A stretch of 64,000 nt of DNA from UBA5072 sp041737175. GTDB taxonomy: Bacteria; Bacteroidota; Bacteroidia; Bacteroidales; UBA10428. The stretch lies in contig JBGSSF010000025.1 in the NCBI GenBank assembly GCA_041737175.1, forward strand, positions 276,905 to 340,904. The letters run 5' to 3'. The stretch's first letter is position 1. Each line of letters starts with the position of its first letter. Shown piece after piece: positions 50,522 to 59,160 of the stretch. The notes below the pieces were generated by a model. It made no database searches. It worked only from the letters and a program-made list of their open reading frames with translations, and was not told the DNA's origin. A program made the translations under genes and the position numbers.

Positions 50522-53476
50522 CTATTCCAACAGCTTCATCAGCTCCTCCCCGTCCCCGCTCTTAAACATATTATTCTCCCTGATAAAATTCTCAGCCAGG
50601 TGCGATTTTTTTTCCTGCAGGAGCTGGATTTTTTCTTCGAGGGTATCCTTGGCAATAAAGCGGTAAACGAAAACATTTTTCTTTTGTCCGATCCGGTGGG
50701 CGCGGCTCATGGCCTGGTCTTCCACGGCGGGATTCCACCAGGGATCGAGGATGAACACATAATCGGCTGAGGTAAGGTTTAGTCCGAATCCGCCGGTCTT
50801 GATCGAAATAAAGAACAGGTGGATGTCCGGGTTATCCTGGAAATTCCTGATGATCGGTTCTCTTTGTTTCTGAGGTACTTCACCGGTAAGCAGGGTGTAT
50901 TTCAGTCCCTCCCTGTCACAGTATGCCGTATACAGTTCAAGATGCTTTACAAATGAGGAGAAGACAAGCGCTTTGTGACCTTCAGCCACCAGGTTATTGA
51001 TATTGTCGATAATCACGTCGTGTTTTCCGGAGCTTTCGCTGTAGCCAGTGTCGATCATTACAGGATGATTGGCTGCCTGGCGCAGTTTGGTGAGTGATTG
51101 CAGGATCATGAACGAGGACTTTTCGATGCCTTGCTGGCGGATGTTGTCGAGGATGAGGTTGCGGGCCTTTGATTTTTCAGTTTCATAAAAAGCCTGCTGG
51201 GATTCTGACATGTCGCAGAAAATGATTTGCTGCGTGAGGGCGGGTAGTTCACGGGCCACTTCGCTTTTTGTGCGCCGGAGGACGAAAGGTTTGATCAGGG
51301 TTTGCAGGATGTGAGATTGTTTCTCGTCGTTGTTTTTTTCGATGGGTGTGACGAACTGATTTCTGAAGAAATCGAAATTGCCCAGCAGGCCGGGATTGAG
51401 GAAGTTCATCTGAGCCCAGAGGTCGGTCAGTGAGTTTTCAATGGGTGTTCCGGTAAGCACAATCCTGTGTGAAGCATTCAGGGTAATAATAGCTTTATAG
51501 GTTTTGGAATGCGGGTTTTTAATGACCTGGCTCTCGTCGAGAATAACATAAAGGAAATCATAGCATTTCAAGGCATCCAGGTCATTCCGGATAAGTCCGT
51601 AGGAAGTCAGGATAATATCGTAGTTCTCATAATAATGCCGGAAAGCCTTCCGGTTTTGTCCTCCATAGTATCCTGCTTTCAGTTCGGGGGCGAATTTGCC
51701 TGCTTCGTTAAGCCAGTTATGAACCAGGGTTGACGGCACAACAATGAGGGAAGGTTTTGCTTTTACCTCAGCAGCGTTCATGGAATCGAATATCGTAAGC
51801 TGCCTGTCATAAATGGAATTTGAGGGTCCGCAATGACGTTCTTTTTCGTTATTGATGGCTTGCTGGATAAGGGTAAGCGTCTGCAGTGTTTTGCCAAGTC
51901 CCATGTCATCGGCCAGGCAGCCGCCGAAGTCATGGCCATACAGCTTCCACATCCAGCTATAGCCTTTTTTCTGGTAATCCCTGAGTTCAGCCGTAATTTC
52001 GGCCGGAACCGGTTGCTCTTCATAAGCAGCCGAGTCGAGCCATTTTCGAAGTTTACCGGCGTAAGATCCGCTAAAACCTTTCAGGCTTTCCTGCAGCAAG
52101 GGGAAATGCTGCTTTTCGAGCAGCAGGTCATTATCATTGTCCCGGGCAAAGGAGAACAAATCTCTAAACCGGGCGAACCATTCTTCGGGGAGAACCACGA
52201 TATGGCCGTCGGGAAGCTCATATTCACGCCGGCCGTCGAGAATGGCAGAGCGGAATTTTATAAAAGGTATTTCAAAACCTTCAAATTGAACAACGGCGTG
52301 GATGTCGAACCAATCATTTTTATTTTCCGATACCTTGAGTTTCAGGTCGACCTGTTGCAGGTAATAGGGCCGGAAGTGGCTGTCCTGAAGAATCTCAACG
52401 TCCAGTTTTTGCAGTGCAGGTGTGTTATAATTCAGCCAGTTCACCAGGTCATAGGTCATCAGGATATTTTCGGTTTTTCTCGAACGAAGCGGGGCAAATG
52501 AGGAGACATCCAGGTTGGCCAGGCCCTGCTCGAGGAGTGATGATATGATGTGGTTTTCGAATGCTGTATCACGGTTCATCCTCTTGAATTCGATCTGATT
52601 ATTGGTATCCGTCAGCGTAACCTGCAGCTCCGATTTTTTTCCTGCAAAATATTCTGTTTTATCACCATACCTGAAACGAAGCATTAGCACGGGCATGCCT
52701 GAAATGTTGTATTCGAGTGAAAGAACCGGCCGGGGTCGTTGGTGAGTATCAGTTATTGTAAAACCTGAAGCGTTGACCTTGTATTTCCGGATAACGGGTT
52801 TGGCGAAAGTTTCAAGGAATTTCTTTTCAGTTTCGGGGCGTATGCTGATCGTTTTCCTTTTAAAAAAGGGCAGGAGTTTTTTGCCGTCGATATCGTCGAA
52901 CTGGAAAATGTGGTTCTCAAGCACAAGTCGGCAGGGATCGTTGGTCAGCACAAAGCCGTGTTTGCCGTTGAGGCTGATGATTTCGTCGTTATAGCTGATG
53001 GACAGAAAGTATTGTATGCCTTCAGAATTCCTGTTAAAGTTAAAAACCGCGTTGGCTGTATCTTCCTGAAGAACGAGACGGTCGGTTTCGTAAATATTGT
53101 TGTGTTGTTTTTTGTAATAGACCGGAATTTCGGTTCCCGAGAAAAGGTCGATGCAGCGGAGAAGTCTTCTTTCGATGTAAGGTCTGACCTGCCGTTCATA
53201 AACCGGTTCGTCAATGGATGCCAGGAAGTCCTGTGCGCTGATCCTTTTTTTGGAGAAAACCTTCAGCAGCTGGCAATCGGAATATTCCTCGATGATTTTA
53301 ACCAGGGAGGTTTCCTCGGGTAGGAGATGTTGTTCATATTGTGGGAGGTTAGCCATTGAAAGCCGGTCAGTAACCGAGTAATATTCGCGGTTTGGACTGG
53401 GAGTAATAAATACGGGATTGAACAGGTGACCCAGTATGCGATGCGTGGTAAGCGTTAAGGCAAATTTCCCTTTCAT
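50522..53476 (-). CDS. SNF2-family DNA-dependent ATPase/helicase
   Basis: Bacterial SWI2/SNF2 ATPase (RapA/HepA-like group), 985 residues. A poorly conserved N-terminal half precedes the two RecA-like lobes (from about 490): motif I LADDMGLGKTLQTL, motif II VILDESQVIKN (DESQ box), motif III LTGTPIENSLTDLWAQ, motif V FGLNLTSADYVFILDPWWNP and motif VI MSRAHRIGQKKNVFVYR. It remodels DNA-protein complexes. The start at 53476 (MKGKFALTLTTH) is preferred over an upstream ATG at 53533, because the extra residues would be encoded by a simple heptamer repeat. Confidence 0.9.
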   Translation of the reverse strand: MKGKFALTLTTHRILGHLFNPVFITPSPNREYYSVTDRLSMANLPQYEQHLLPEETSLVKIIEEYSDCQLLKVFSKKRISAQDFLASIDEPVYERQVRPYIERRLLRCIDLFSGTEIPVYYKKQHNNIYETDRLVLQEDTANAVFNFNRNSEGIQYFLSISYNDEIISLNGKHGFVLTNDPCRLVLENHIFQFDDIDGKKLLPFFKRKTISIRPETEKKFLETFAKPVIRKYKVNASGFTITDTHQRPRPVLSLEYNISGMPVLMLRFRYGDKTEYFAGKKSELQVTLTDTNNQIEFKRMNRDTAFENHIISSLLEQGLANLDVSSFAPLRSRKTENILMTYDLVNWLNYNTPALQKLDVEILQDSHFRPYYLQQVDLKLKVSENKNDWFDIHAVVQFEGFEIPFIKFRSAILDGRREYELPDGHIVVLPEEWFARFRDLFSFARDNDNDLLLEKQHFPLLQESLKGFSGSYAGKLRKWLDSAAYEEQPVPAEITAELRDYQKKGYSWMWKLYGHDFGGCLADDMGLGKTLQTLTLIQQAINNEKERHCGPSNSIYDRQLTIFDSMNAAEVKAKPSLIVVPSTLVHNWLNEAGKFAPELKAGYYGGQNRKAFRHYYENYDIILTSYGLIRNDLDALKCYDFLYVILDESQVIKNPHSKTYKAIITLNASHRIVLTGTPIENSLTDLWAQMNFLNPGLLGNFDFFRNQFVTPIEKNNDEKQSHILQTLIKPFVLRRTKSEVARELPALTQQIIFCDMSESQQAFYETEKSKARNLILDNIRQQGIEKSSFMILQSLTKLRQAANHPVMIDTGYSESSGKHDVIIDNINNLVAEGHKALVFSSFVKHLELYTAYCDREGLKYTLLTGEVPQKQREPIIRNFQDNPDIHLFFISIKTGGFGLNLTSADYVFILDPWWNPAVEDQAMSRAHRIGQKKNVFVYRFIAKDTLEEKIQLLQEKKSHLAENFIRENNMFKSGDGEELMKLLE

Positions 53477-53496
53477 GCCGTAAAAATAGCAGATTG

Positions 53497-53517
53497 TTGG
53501 CAGTTGGCAGTTGACAG
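53497..53517. repeat. Short heptamer repeat (TTGGCAG)3
   Basis: Three heptamers, TTGGCAG twice and TTGACAG, 20 bases upstream of the SNF2 start. It belongs to the same class of 7-8 base arrays seen elsewhere in the window and marks roughly the edge of the core-like region. Confidence 0.8.
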
Positions 53518-53615
53518 TTCTCATTTTTAGCAACCATATATTAACAATCTGCGTTAAATAGTCAACTGTTTATCAGTAACCACAGACTTTTCACATCAAA
53601 TGTCAACTAATTTAT

Positions 53616-53623
53616 TATATTTG
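53616..53623 (+). promoter_or_regulatory. Candidate -7 box (TATATTTG) for the recombinase
   Basis: TATATTTG fits TAnnTTTG. It would give an unusually long leader of about 180 bases before the recombinase ATG at 53811. Confidence 0.45.
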
Positions 53624-53629
53624 AATGAG

Positions 53630-53810
53630 GAAGATTGGATAGGTTAGTGAGAAAAGCAGTTTTTAAGCAATCATGAATTAATCCATAATCACGGATGGAG
53701 AATTGCAGCCAGCAAGCAAAGGCTGGTTAGGAGTGTTGGTGGGTATGGGATTGAGGGGCACGGAGTGTGCCTGAAAGTTGGTCATTTAGAGGAAATCAAA
53801 CAGTTAGGTC
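53630..53810 (+). other. Structured G-rich leader upstream of the tyrosine recombinase
   Basis: About 180 non-coding bases that are G-rich against an AT-rich background. They contain at least two short hairpins: GCCAGC/GGCTGG around 53707-53727, and GGCAC/GTGCC around 53757-53771. The position suggests a recombination site (attI-like), or a structured RNA controlling the recombinase. The sequence matches no RNA family I know. Confidence 0.4.
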
Positions 53811-54926
53811 ATGAATACTATTCATGTTGAGTCAACGTTGCATAAGGGTATTAGGAGGATCAAAGTGATATTTGCATATGACTCCGCGATCATTGCAGGA
53901 ATTAGGGTAATTGAAGGATGCAAATGGAGCAAAACCTTGGGATGCTGGCATTTGCCCTATACTGATAGCAGTATTGAAGCATTATGCAGGATGCAAAAAG
54001 ATTTGGATTTGAGTATACTGGAAATTGAGGATTTGAAAAACGAAAGGAGGTCGAGGTATTTTGACAAGGAGCTTAGTGATGATAAGCTGGAATTGGTGAA
54101 ATCTTTCAGGCATTATATGGAAGTCCTGCGTTATAGTGAGCGAACCATTCAAACATATGTTGAGGCCATCAGAACATTTCTGAGTTATTTCAGAGAAAAG
54201 AGGGTTGAAGCAATTACAGCAGACGATGTGAGGGATTTTAATTTCACATATGTGATTGGAAATAAATTCTCTGCTTCGTATCAGAACCAGATAATCAGTT
54301 CGATAAAGCTATTTTATGGGAATATACTAAAAAAGGAGATAAACATAACCGAAATTCAAAGGCCAATTACCGGACGGAGTTTACCAGGTGTATTTTCTAT
54401 TGAGGAAATTGAATTGCTTTTAAGAAGAACCTTAAATATCAAACACAAGGCGATGTTAAGTTTGATATATGCATGCGGGTTGCGGCGAAGTGAGCTTATA
54501 AATTTAAGAATTAATGCAATTGACTCAAGTCGAAAGTTATTAATTATTAGGGGCGGTAAAGGAAAGAAAGACCGGGTGGTACCACTACCAGAAAGTTTAA
54601 TTGGGATGTTGAGGGAGTACTATAAATTAAGCCGTCCAATTAATTGGTTATTTGAAGGGACTGAGAAGGGAAGACAATATTCGGAAGCGAGTTTACGGGA
54701 GGTTTTTGAGACTGCTAAAAAGAGAGCGAAGATCACAAGGAAAATGACCCTTCACTGTTTGCGACACAGTTATGCGACTCATTTATTAGAAAACGGTGTA
54801 GATTTAAGGTTCATCCAGGAGTTACTTGGACATAGCAGTAGCAAGACCACTGAAATATATACTCATGTAACACGCAAATCGATTGAAAAGATAAAAAGTC
54901 CGTTTGATAGTTTAAATTTGGAATAA
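53811..54926 (+). CDS. Tyrosine recombinase/integrase (Xer/IntI-like)
   Basis: 371-residue site-specific recombinase. An unusual N-terminal segment (about 1-75, with CKWSKTLGCWHLPYT) precedes a SAM-like core-binding domain (about 95-180) and the catalytic domain with Arg225 (ACGLRRSE), Lys250 (GGKGKKDR), His315-x-x-Arg318 (HCLRHS), His341 (GHSSSKTT) and Tyr350 (IYTHV). The C-terminus KIKSPFDSL resembles the SPLDxL ending of integron integrases, but the extra IntI helix between the lysine and HxxR is absent. It opens the AT-rich accessory region and is likely responsible for its rearrangement. Exact family unclear. Confidence 0.9.
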   Translation: MNTIHVESTLHKGIRRIKVIFAYDSAIIAGIRVIEGCKWSKTLGCWHLPYTDSSIEALCRMQKDLDLSILEIEDLKNERRSRYFDKELSDDKLELVKSFRHYMEVLRYSERTIQTYVEAIRTFLSYFREKRVEAITADDVRDFNFTYVIGNKFSASYQNQIISSIKLFYGNILKKEINITEIQRPITGRSLPGVFSIEEIELLLRRTLNIKHKAMLSLIYACGLRRSELINLRINAIDSSRKLLIIRGGKGKKDRVVPLPESLIGMLREYYKLSRPINWLFEGTEKGRQYSEASLREVFETAKKRAKITRKMTLHCLRHSYATHLLENGVDLRFIQELLGHSSSKTTEIYTHVTRKSIEKIKSPFDSLNLE

Positions 54927-54995
54927 TCAATGACTAGCTTTGGATAATAGTAGGAATTCAAACTTCAACCTAAAAATTTAGTAGTGAATAAAATC

Positions 54996-55188
54996 ATGAA
55001 AAATCTACTTCTAATTTCCCGTTTTGTGTATTTAGAGATGGTTAACCCAATTCTATAAATGAGTTACCTGCAAAACTAAAAAAGACGACAGTGCAACTAA
55101 TGAGAGAATTGATAAATTGAAAATAGAAAAACAAAAACAAGACATTAGAGTTATGGGGTTCTACTCTTTTGACTTGATAATCAACTAA
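54996..55188 (+). pseudogene. Probable decayed small lipoprotein gene
   Basis: An ATG at 54996 starts MKNLLLISRFVYLE and stops at 55056. In the next frame, 55063-55188 reads VTCKTKKDDSATNERIDKLK... to a TAA, with the look of a mature lipoprotein starting at Cys and a short charged helix. One frameshift or small deletion would join them into a 60-residue lipoprotein. It sits in the otherwise empty 294 bases between the recombinase and the next gene. Confidence 0.35.
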
Positions 55189-55220
55189 TCAGAACCTTTA
55201 AAAATTAAAATTTAAGTATT

Positions 55221-55862
55221 ATGGACAAATCCGAAATGAATCAACGCATGAAAGGCAGAACGCCTGAGCAAAAAAAAGTTATTAAGTATTTTTATGGAGA
55301 GGGTGGTTGCCTATCTTTTTTATCACCCGGATTAAAGGATGAAGATTATGATGCTATGGTAATGGCAAAGGCTAAAAGCATGGACTTCAAACAAAAAGCC
55401 CTAAACAAGATTGGTTTGGACGAATCACAAGTTAATGAAATTGAACCAGTTCATTTTGAAGGATATTGGTTTGATGAAAAGAAAACCCTTGCTAAATGGG
55501 GGAAAGACAAGGTTTGGCGTAGTTCAGCATATCAGGTTTCATGGCTGTTCTTTAGTTCTTCACAAATTTATGTGTATCAATATACATTTAATATGGATGA
55601 GGACGGAAAGAAAGAATCTACAGAAGAGTATTTCTATAAAGACATTACGAATTTCTCCACTTCTTCAGATACAGTCGAAAAATGGGTTCTTGATAAAGTA
55701 AGTTGTAAGGGTGAAGCTACTTATGCAAGAAAAAATGTTGATGCAAACCGTTTTGCTATGGTAGTTCCAGGTGATAAATTTTATTGTTCAATGGACCAAA
55801 ACGATTATACCGAGAGAGCAATCCAAGGTATGAAAGCAAAGTTGAGAGAGAAAAAAGGGTAA
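55221..55862 (+). CDS. Hypothetical protein, accessory region
   Basis: 213 residues, not recognised. It is soluble and charged, without signal peptide or membrane helix. The first 75 residues look helical (a short-C-terminal-domain-like start). The part from about 80 to 190 is beta-rich and aromatic (AYQVSWLFFSSSQIYVYQYTF, EYFYKDITNFSTSSD, ATYARKNVDANRFAMVVPG), the pattern of a PH-like membrane-proximal domain. It is the first of five tightly spaced genes (21, 28, 14 and 14 base gaps) whose other members include SPFH and zinc-ribbon proteins. Confidence 0.75.
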   Translation: MDKSEMNQRMKGRTPEQKKVIKYFYGEGGCLSFLSPGLKDEDYDAMVMAKAKSMDFKQKALNKIGLDESQVNEIEPVHFEGYWFDEKKTLAKWGKDKVWRSSAYQVSWLFFSSSQIYVYQYTFNMDEDGKKESTEEYFYKDITNFSTSSDTVEKWVLDKVSCKGEATYARKNVDANRFAMVVPGDKFYCSMDQNDYTERAIQGMKAKLREKKG

Positions 55863-55883
55863 TTCAAAAGGAGTTTTTCATTC

Positions 55884-56417
55884 ATGGCTATTATAAAATT
55901 CCTAACACTGACTCGGTATTCTTCAAAAAATGAAGAAATGCCGAGTCAGTTTGAACAAGATATTTCAGAGGCATATGTTTGTAATCGGCAAATTGACAGA
56001 CCCGATTTAAATATTTGGACTGCATTAAAAAAAGTTTCGATTATTTCACTGATAACCATATTGATTGCAATTATACTAAATAAAATATTTTTTGCAATAG
56101 ATATATATACTCATTTGCCGATTGAAACTCAAATATTTCAGAACGAAAATCCAAACTTGTTTTTTTTTCTTTTTACTGTGGGTTTGGGGTTTTTAGTTTT
56201 CTTTATTTTTTTGAGAAAAATTTTAATTGGAATTGTTGAGTTGTACCAGCATTATGCCTCTGAGGATGTTCGTAGAAGATGTTTGTTTAAGCCAACTTGT
56301 TCGGAATACACAATATTAGCATTGAAGAAGTACGGAGTAATAATTGGGCTTTACAAAGCCTACATTCGCATTTTTAAAAAGTGTAGAGGAAATATTTACC
56401 GTATTGACTACCCTTAA
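55884..56417 (+). CDS. YidD-domain membrane protein with N-terminal extension
   Basis: The last 75 residues are a YidD (membrane protein insertion efficiency factor) domain: YQHYASEDVRRRCLFKPTCSEYTILALKKYG...GLYKAYIRIFKKC. Classic YidD proteins are about 70-100 residues and sit beside rnpA and yidC. This one is 177 residues, with two hydrophobic helices (about 50-70 and 92-112) added in front and an accessory-gene neighbourhood. The final GG-DPVP motif of house-keeping YidD is reduced to GNIYRIDYP. It is likely a specialised version working with the neighbouring SPFH protein at the membrane. Confidence 0.8.
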   Translation: MAIIKFLTLTRYSSKNEEMPSQFEQDISEAYVCNRQIDRPDLNIWTALKKVSIISLITILIAIILNKIFFAIDIYTHLPIETQIFQNENPNLFFFLFTVGLGFLVFFIFLRKILIGIVELYQHYASEDVRRRCLFKPTCSEYTILALKKYGVIIGLYKAYIRIFKKCRGNIYRIDYP

Positions 56418-56445
56418 AACTTTTAATCATTTAAAACAAATTATC

Positions 56446-57528
56446 ATGGGACTATTCAATAACAAAAATCCAAACGAAACCTCCTTTACAGGCGGTAAAA
56501 AGCATTGGGCTGATGTAATCAAAAATACTGGACCCGGTGAACTTTTAATTTGGCGACAACCAGAGGAAGATTTTAATACAAGTTCTACTCTTATTGTTAT
56601 GCCGGGAGAAGAAGCCATTTTTATAAAAGGTGGTACAGTTGAACAAACCTTTGAAAATGGAACTTATAAATTATCAACTGAAAATTATCCTTTTATTAGT
56701 CGTTTAAGAAACGCTTTTACTGGTGGAATAAGTACATTTAATTGTGTCGTCTATTTTGTTCGCAAAGCTCACTCCGAAGAAATTTTGTGGGGTACAGATT
56801 CACCAATTCAGGTGCGTGACAAAATGCTTGGAATTGCAACCAAACTTAAAGCAAGAGGGGCATACAAAGTTCAGATTGACAACCCTGTTAAGTTTCTTGA
56901 AAAACTGATTGGTAATAATGTGCCTTTTCAATTTCAGGAAGAACTTAGCAAGTATTTCATAAATGAATTTCAAAGCAAAATAAAGTCAAGCATTACAAGA
57001 GCCGCAAACGAATCAACACAAGAACTTTTAGGAATAGAAGCCCGCTTAGACGAATTTGCGGATGCAATAAGTCCATTCATGCAGGAAACGCTTAATGATT
57101 ATGGATTAAAATTAGTTAAGTTTTCAATTGCAGCAATCAATATTGACGATGATGAACTAAGAAGGCGTTATGATGAAATTGGTATGGATGCAATTGCAAA
57201 AATGAGAAATGCACAAGCAGACAAATCTGTTATGGGAATATTGGGCGAGGACTGGGCAAAACAGCAACAAGTTGAGATACTTAAAGGTATTGCAAATAAC
57301 GAAGGCGGTGGTGTTGCCACGGCAGGCGCAGGTTTAGGTATGGGATTAGCTGCTGGAGGTGTATTTGGTGGTATGGCTCAACAAGTTTTTAATCCTTCGC
57401 AAAATCAGCAACCTACAAATGTTAACCCAGTTGAAAAAATCAAACAGCTTAAAGAAATGTTGGATATTGGAGCAATTACTCAAGAGGAATTTGATGCAAA
57501 GAAAAAAGAAATACTAAGTAAAATGTAA
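56446..57528 (+). CDS. SPFH-domain protein with C-terminal SHOCT motif
   Basis: 360-residue SPFH (prohibitin/flotillin-like) protein of the YdjI/virion-core-like group. The N-terminus HWADVIKNTGPGELLIWRQPEEDFNTSSTLIVMPGEEAIFIKGG and FENGTYKLSTENYPFI is typical. A coiled region, a Gly-rich hydrophobic linker (about 290-320) and a SHOCT motif (EKIKQLKEMLDIGAITQEEFDAKKKEI, last 30 residues) follow. Such proteins assemble on membranes and, in the Bacillus YdjFGHI system, take part in membrane-stress response. I start at ATG 56446 (MGLFNNKNPNE). An upstream in-frame ATG lies inside the YidD gene. Confidence 0.88.
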   Translation: MGLFNNKNPNETSFTGGKKHWADVIKNTGPGELLIWRQPEEDFNTSSTLIVMPGEEAIFIKGGTVEQTFENGTYKLSTENYPFISRLRNAFTGGISTFNCVVYFVRKAHSEEILWGTDSPIQVRDKMLGIATKLKARGAYKVQIDNPVKFLEKLIGNNVPFQFQEELSKYFINEFQSKIKSSITRAANESTQELLGIEARLDEFADAISPFMQETLNDYGLKLVKFSIAAINIDDDELRRRYDEIGMDAIAKMRNAQADKSVMGILGEDWAKQQQVEILKGIANNEGGGVATAGAGLGMGLAAGGVFGGMAQQVFNPSQNQQPTNVNPVEKIKQLKEMLDIGAITQEEFDAKKKEILSKM

Positions 57529-57542
57529 AAAAGGAGGATAAA

Positions 57543-58223
57543 ATGAAAAAAACAAAAATTTTCTGGCACTTGTTAGATTTAATCTTTTTGATTGTTTTTA
57601 ATCTCTATTTCTTTCTGCTTAAAGGAGTTGAAAATCCTACTTCTGTTTGGATTTCATTCGCCTCAATTCATTTTGCATATTTAATGCTTCTAATAACACC
57701 TTTTTTAGTAAGAAGAGGAAGTGTTTCGGCTGATTATGGTCGTCCGTTATTTGTAATTACAACAGGTTACTTTTTTTTAGCTTTAATAGTTGGCGTTATC
57801 TTTATAGTTATATCGCCCGAAGTAATTACAGTTGCATTATTAGTACAAGTTACAATTGCTGCAATTTTTGCAATTCTATTGCTTACAAATCTAATTGCAA
57901 ATGAACATACGGCTGATAATATTGAAAAGCATGAGGTTGAATTAAAATATGTGAAAGAATCTTCTTCAAGGCTCGATGCTTTGCTAAAGCAAATATCAGA
58001 CAATGCAATTCGGAAAAAAGTTGAAAAGGCTTATGATTTAATACATAGCAGTCAAGTTAAGTCTTCTCATAATGTAAAATCAATTGAGCAAGATGTAATT
58101 AGTGAAATTGACAATCTTGAAAAAGCATTGAAGCAAAACAATTTTGAAAATATTCAATTGATAGTTGATAAAATTTGCAATTTGGCTAACGACAGAAACC
58201 GACAATTAAAACTTTTAAACTGA
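57543..58223 (+). CDS. Four-helix membrane protein with coiled-coil tail
   Basis: 226 residues, family not recognised. Four hydrophobic helices (about 8-28, 36-58, 70-92, 98-120) precede a cytoplasmic alpha-helical tail of about 100 residues with heptad-like pattern (HEVELKYVKESSSRLDALLKQISDNAIRKK...). The gene is 14 bases from both neighbours, so it is co-translated with the SPFH protein and the zinc-ribbon protein. Inference: membrane anchor of a small stress-response complex resembling YdjH/YdjG. Confidence 0.75.
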   Translation: MKKTKIFWHLLDLIFLIVFNLYFFLLKGVENPTSVWISFASIHFAYLMLLITPFLVRRGSVSADYGRPLFVITTGYFFLALIVGVIFIVISPEVITVALLVQVTIAAIFAILLLTNLIANEHTADNIEKHEVELKYVKESSSRLDALLKQISDNAIRKKVEKAYDLIHSSQVKSSHNVKSIEQDVISEIDNLEKALKQNNFENIQLIVDKICNLANDRNRQLKLLN

Positions 58224-58237
58224 TTAACCGATTAAAT

Positions 58238-58831
58238 ATGGCTCAACAAATAGTAGAATTAACTTGTCCCGGTTGTGGTGACCGAGTTACAACAGGACAG
58301 TCCGAATGCAAATTTTGTCATAAACCGATAGTAATATCAACTTTCAATAGTGTTTACTCAATGCCGATGCCAGAGGTAAACAAATACGCAAACGAATATC
58401 GTAAAGCACTTTCTGACAATCCCGACAATAAAGACTTGAACACCTCAATAGCAATGTGTTATTTGAAATTGAAATTGTATGATAAAGCTCTTTCGGCTTT
58501 TGAAAAAGCAATTGAAGACAATTTTGACAATTCAGAAACATTTTTTTATGCAGCAGTTTGTTTATTACAAGGCAATAAAGCTTTTCTGACACTACGCCCT
58601 ACCATTGATAAAATTGAAGAGTATATCAATTCCGCTTTAATGATTGAACCTAAAGGAATATACTATTATTTCTGGTCGTATATCAAATATGACTATTTCA
58701 ATCGCAAATTCTTCAACACAAAACCTACATATCAAGAAGCTTTACAAATGGCAACTGACAACGGAGTTTCAGTGTTCGACAAAGAACAACTATTTTCAAT
58801 TTTAGGTGTACCAAAACCCGACTGTATTTGA
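58238..58831 (+). CDS. Zinc-ribbon plus TPR protein
   Basis: 197 residues. N-terminal zinc ribbon with two CxxC pairs (LTCPGCGDRVTTGQSECKFCHKPI), then one to two tetratricopeptide repeats (LNTSIAMCYLKLKLYDKALSAFEKAIEDN...SETFFYAAVCLLQGNKAF) and a helical C-terminus. It is likely a cytoplasmic adaptor. It is the last gene of the five-gene membrane module, followed by a 457-base stretch with inverted repeats. Zinc ribbons recur in SPFH-linked systems, supporting a shared function. Confidence 0.82.
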   Translation: MAQQIVELTCPGCGDRVTTGQSECKFCHKPIVISTFNSVYSMPMPEVNKYANEYRKALSDNPDNKDLNTSIAMCYLKLKLYDKALSAFEKAIEDNFDNSETFFYAAVCLLQGNKAFLTLRPTIDKIEEYINSALMIEPKGIYYYFWSYIKYDYFNRKFFNTKPTYQEALQMATDNGVSVFDKEQLFSILGVPKPDCI

Positions 58832-58883
58832 CAAAGGAAAAGACGTAAAACAATGAAAATGAAAGAAGTTCAGCAGGTAACAA

Positions 58884-58992
58884 AGGCTATATGCAATAAG
58901 GGTTTCATTGGTAATTCAAGCATTCTGCCCCGCATAAAATTTCGTGTCGGCGGACAGGAAAGTAGCCCGCAATCCCTTACAGCATATAGCCT
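58884..58992. repeat. attC-like imperfect inverted repeat with nested hairpin
   Basis: Left arm AGGCTATATGC-AA-TAAGGG (58884-58902) pairs with right arm CCCTTA-CA-GCATATAGCCT (58974-58992): 11 pairs, a 2x2 internal loop, 6 pairs, then ATTG/CAAT after a bulge. A terminal hairpin TGTC-GGCG-GACA (58945-58956) lies near the middle. Outside the arms are AAC (left) and GTT (right, in CCGTTGGCAAC), placed like the R'' and R' ends of an integron attC site, although GTTGGCA departs from GTTRRRY. Confidence 0.6.
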
Positions 58993-59160
58993 CAACCGTT
59001 GGCAACAAGTGTAAAAAGACAGACGACCAGACAGATACGATAGTGATTAATGATAACGAAAGAAAGGATTTAGCTTTTTGACAGGACAGTGCAAATTTGA
59101 TGGAAATTTATTTTGTTTTTTTTCTCCCCCCCGCAAAAAAAAGAAAGAAACCCCACCCAC

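Noticed and set aside
53811..54926. Calling the recombinase a true integron integrase (IntI)
   Set aside because: The C-terminal SPFDSL resembles IntI, but the diagnostic extra helix before the HxxR motif is missing and no standard attI or attC was confirmed.
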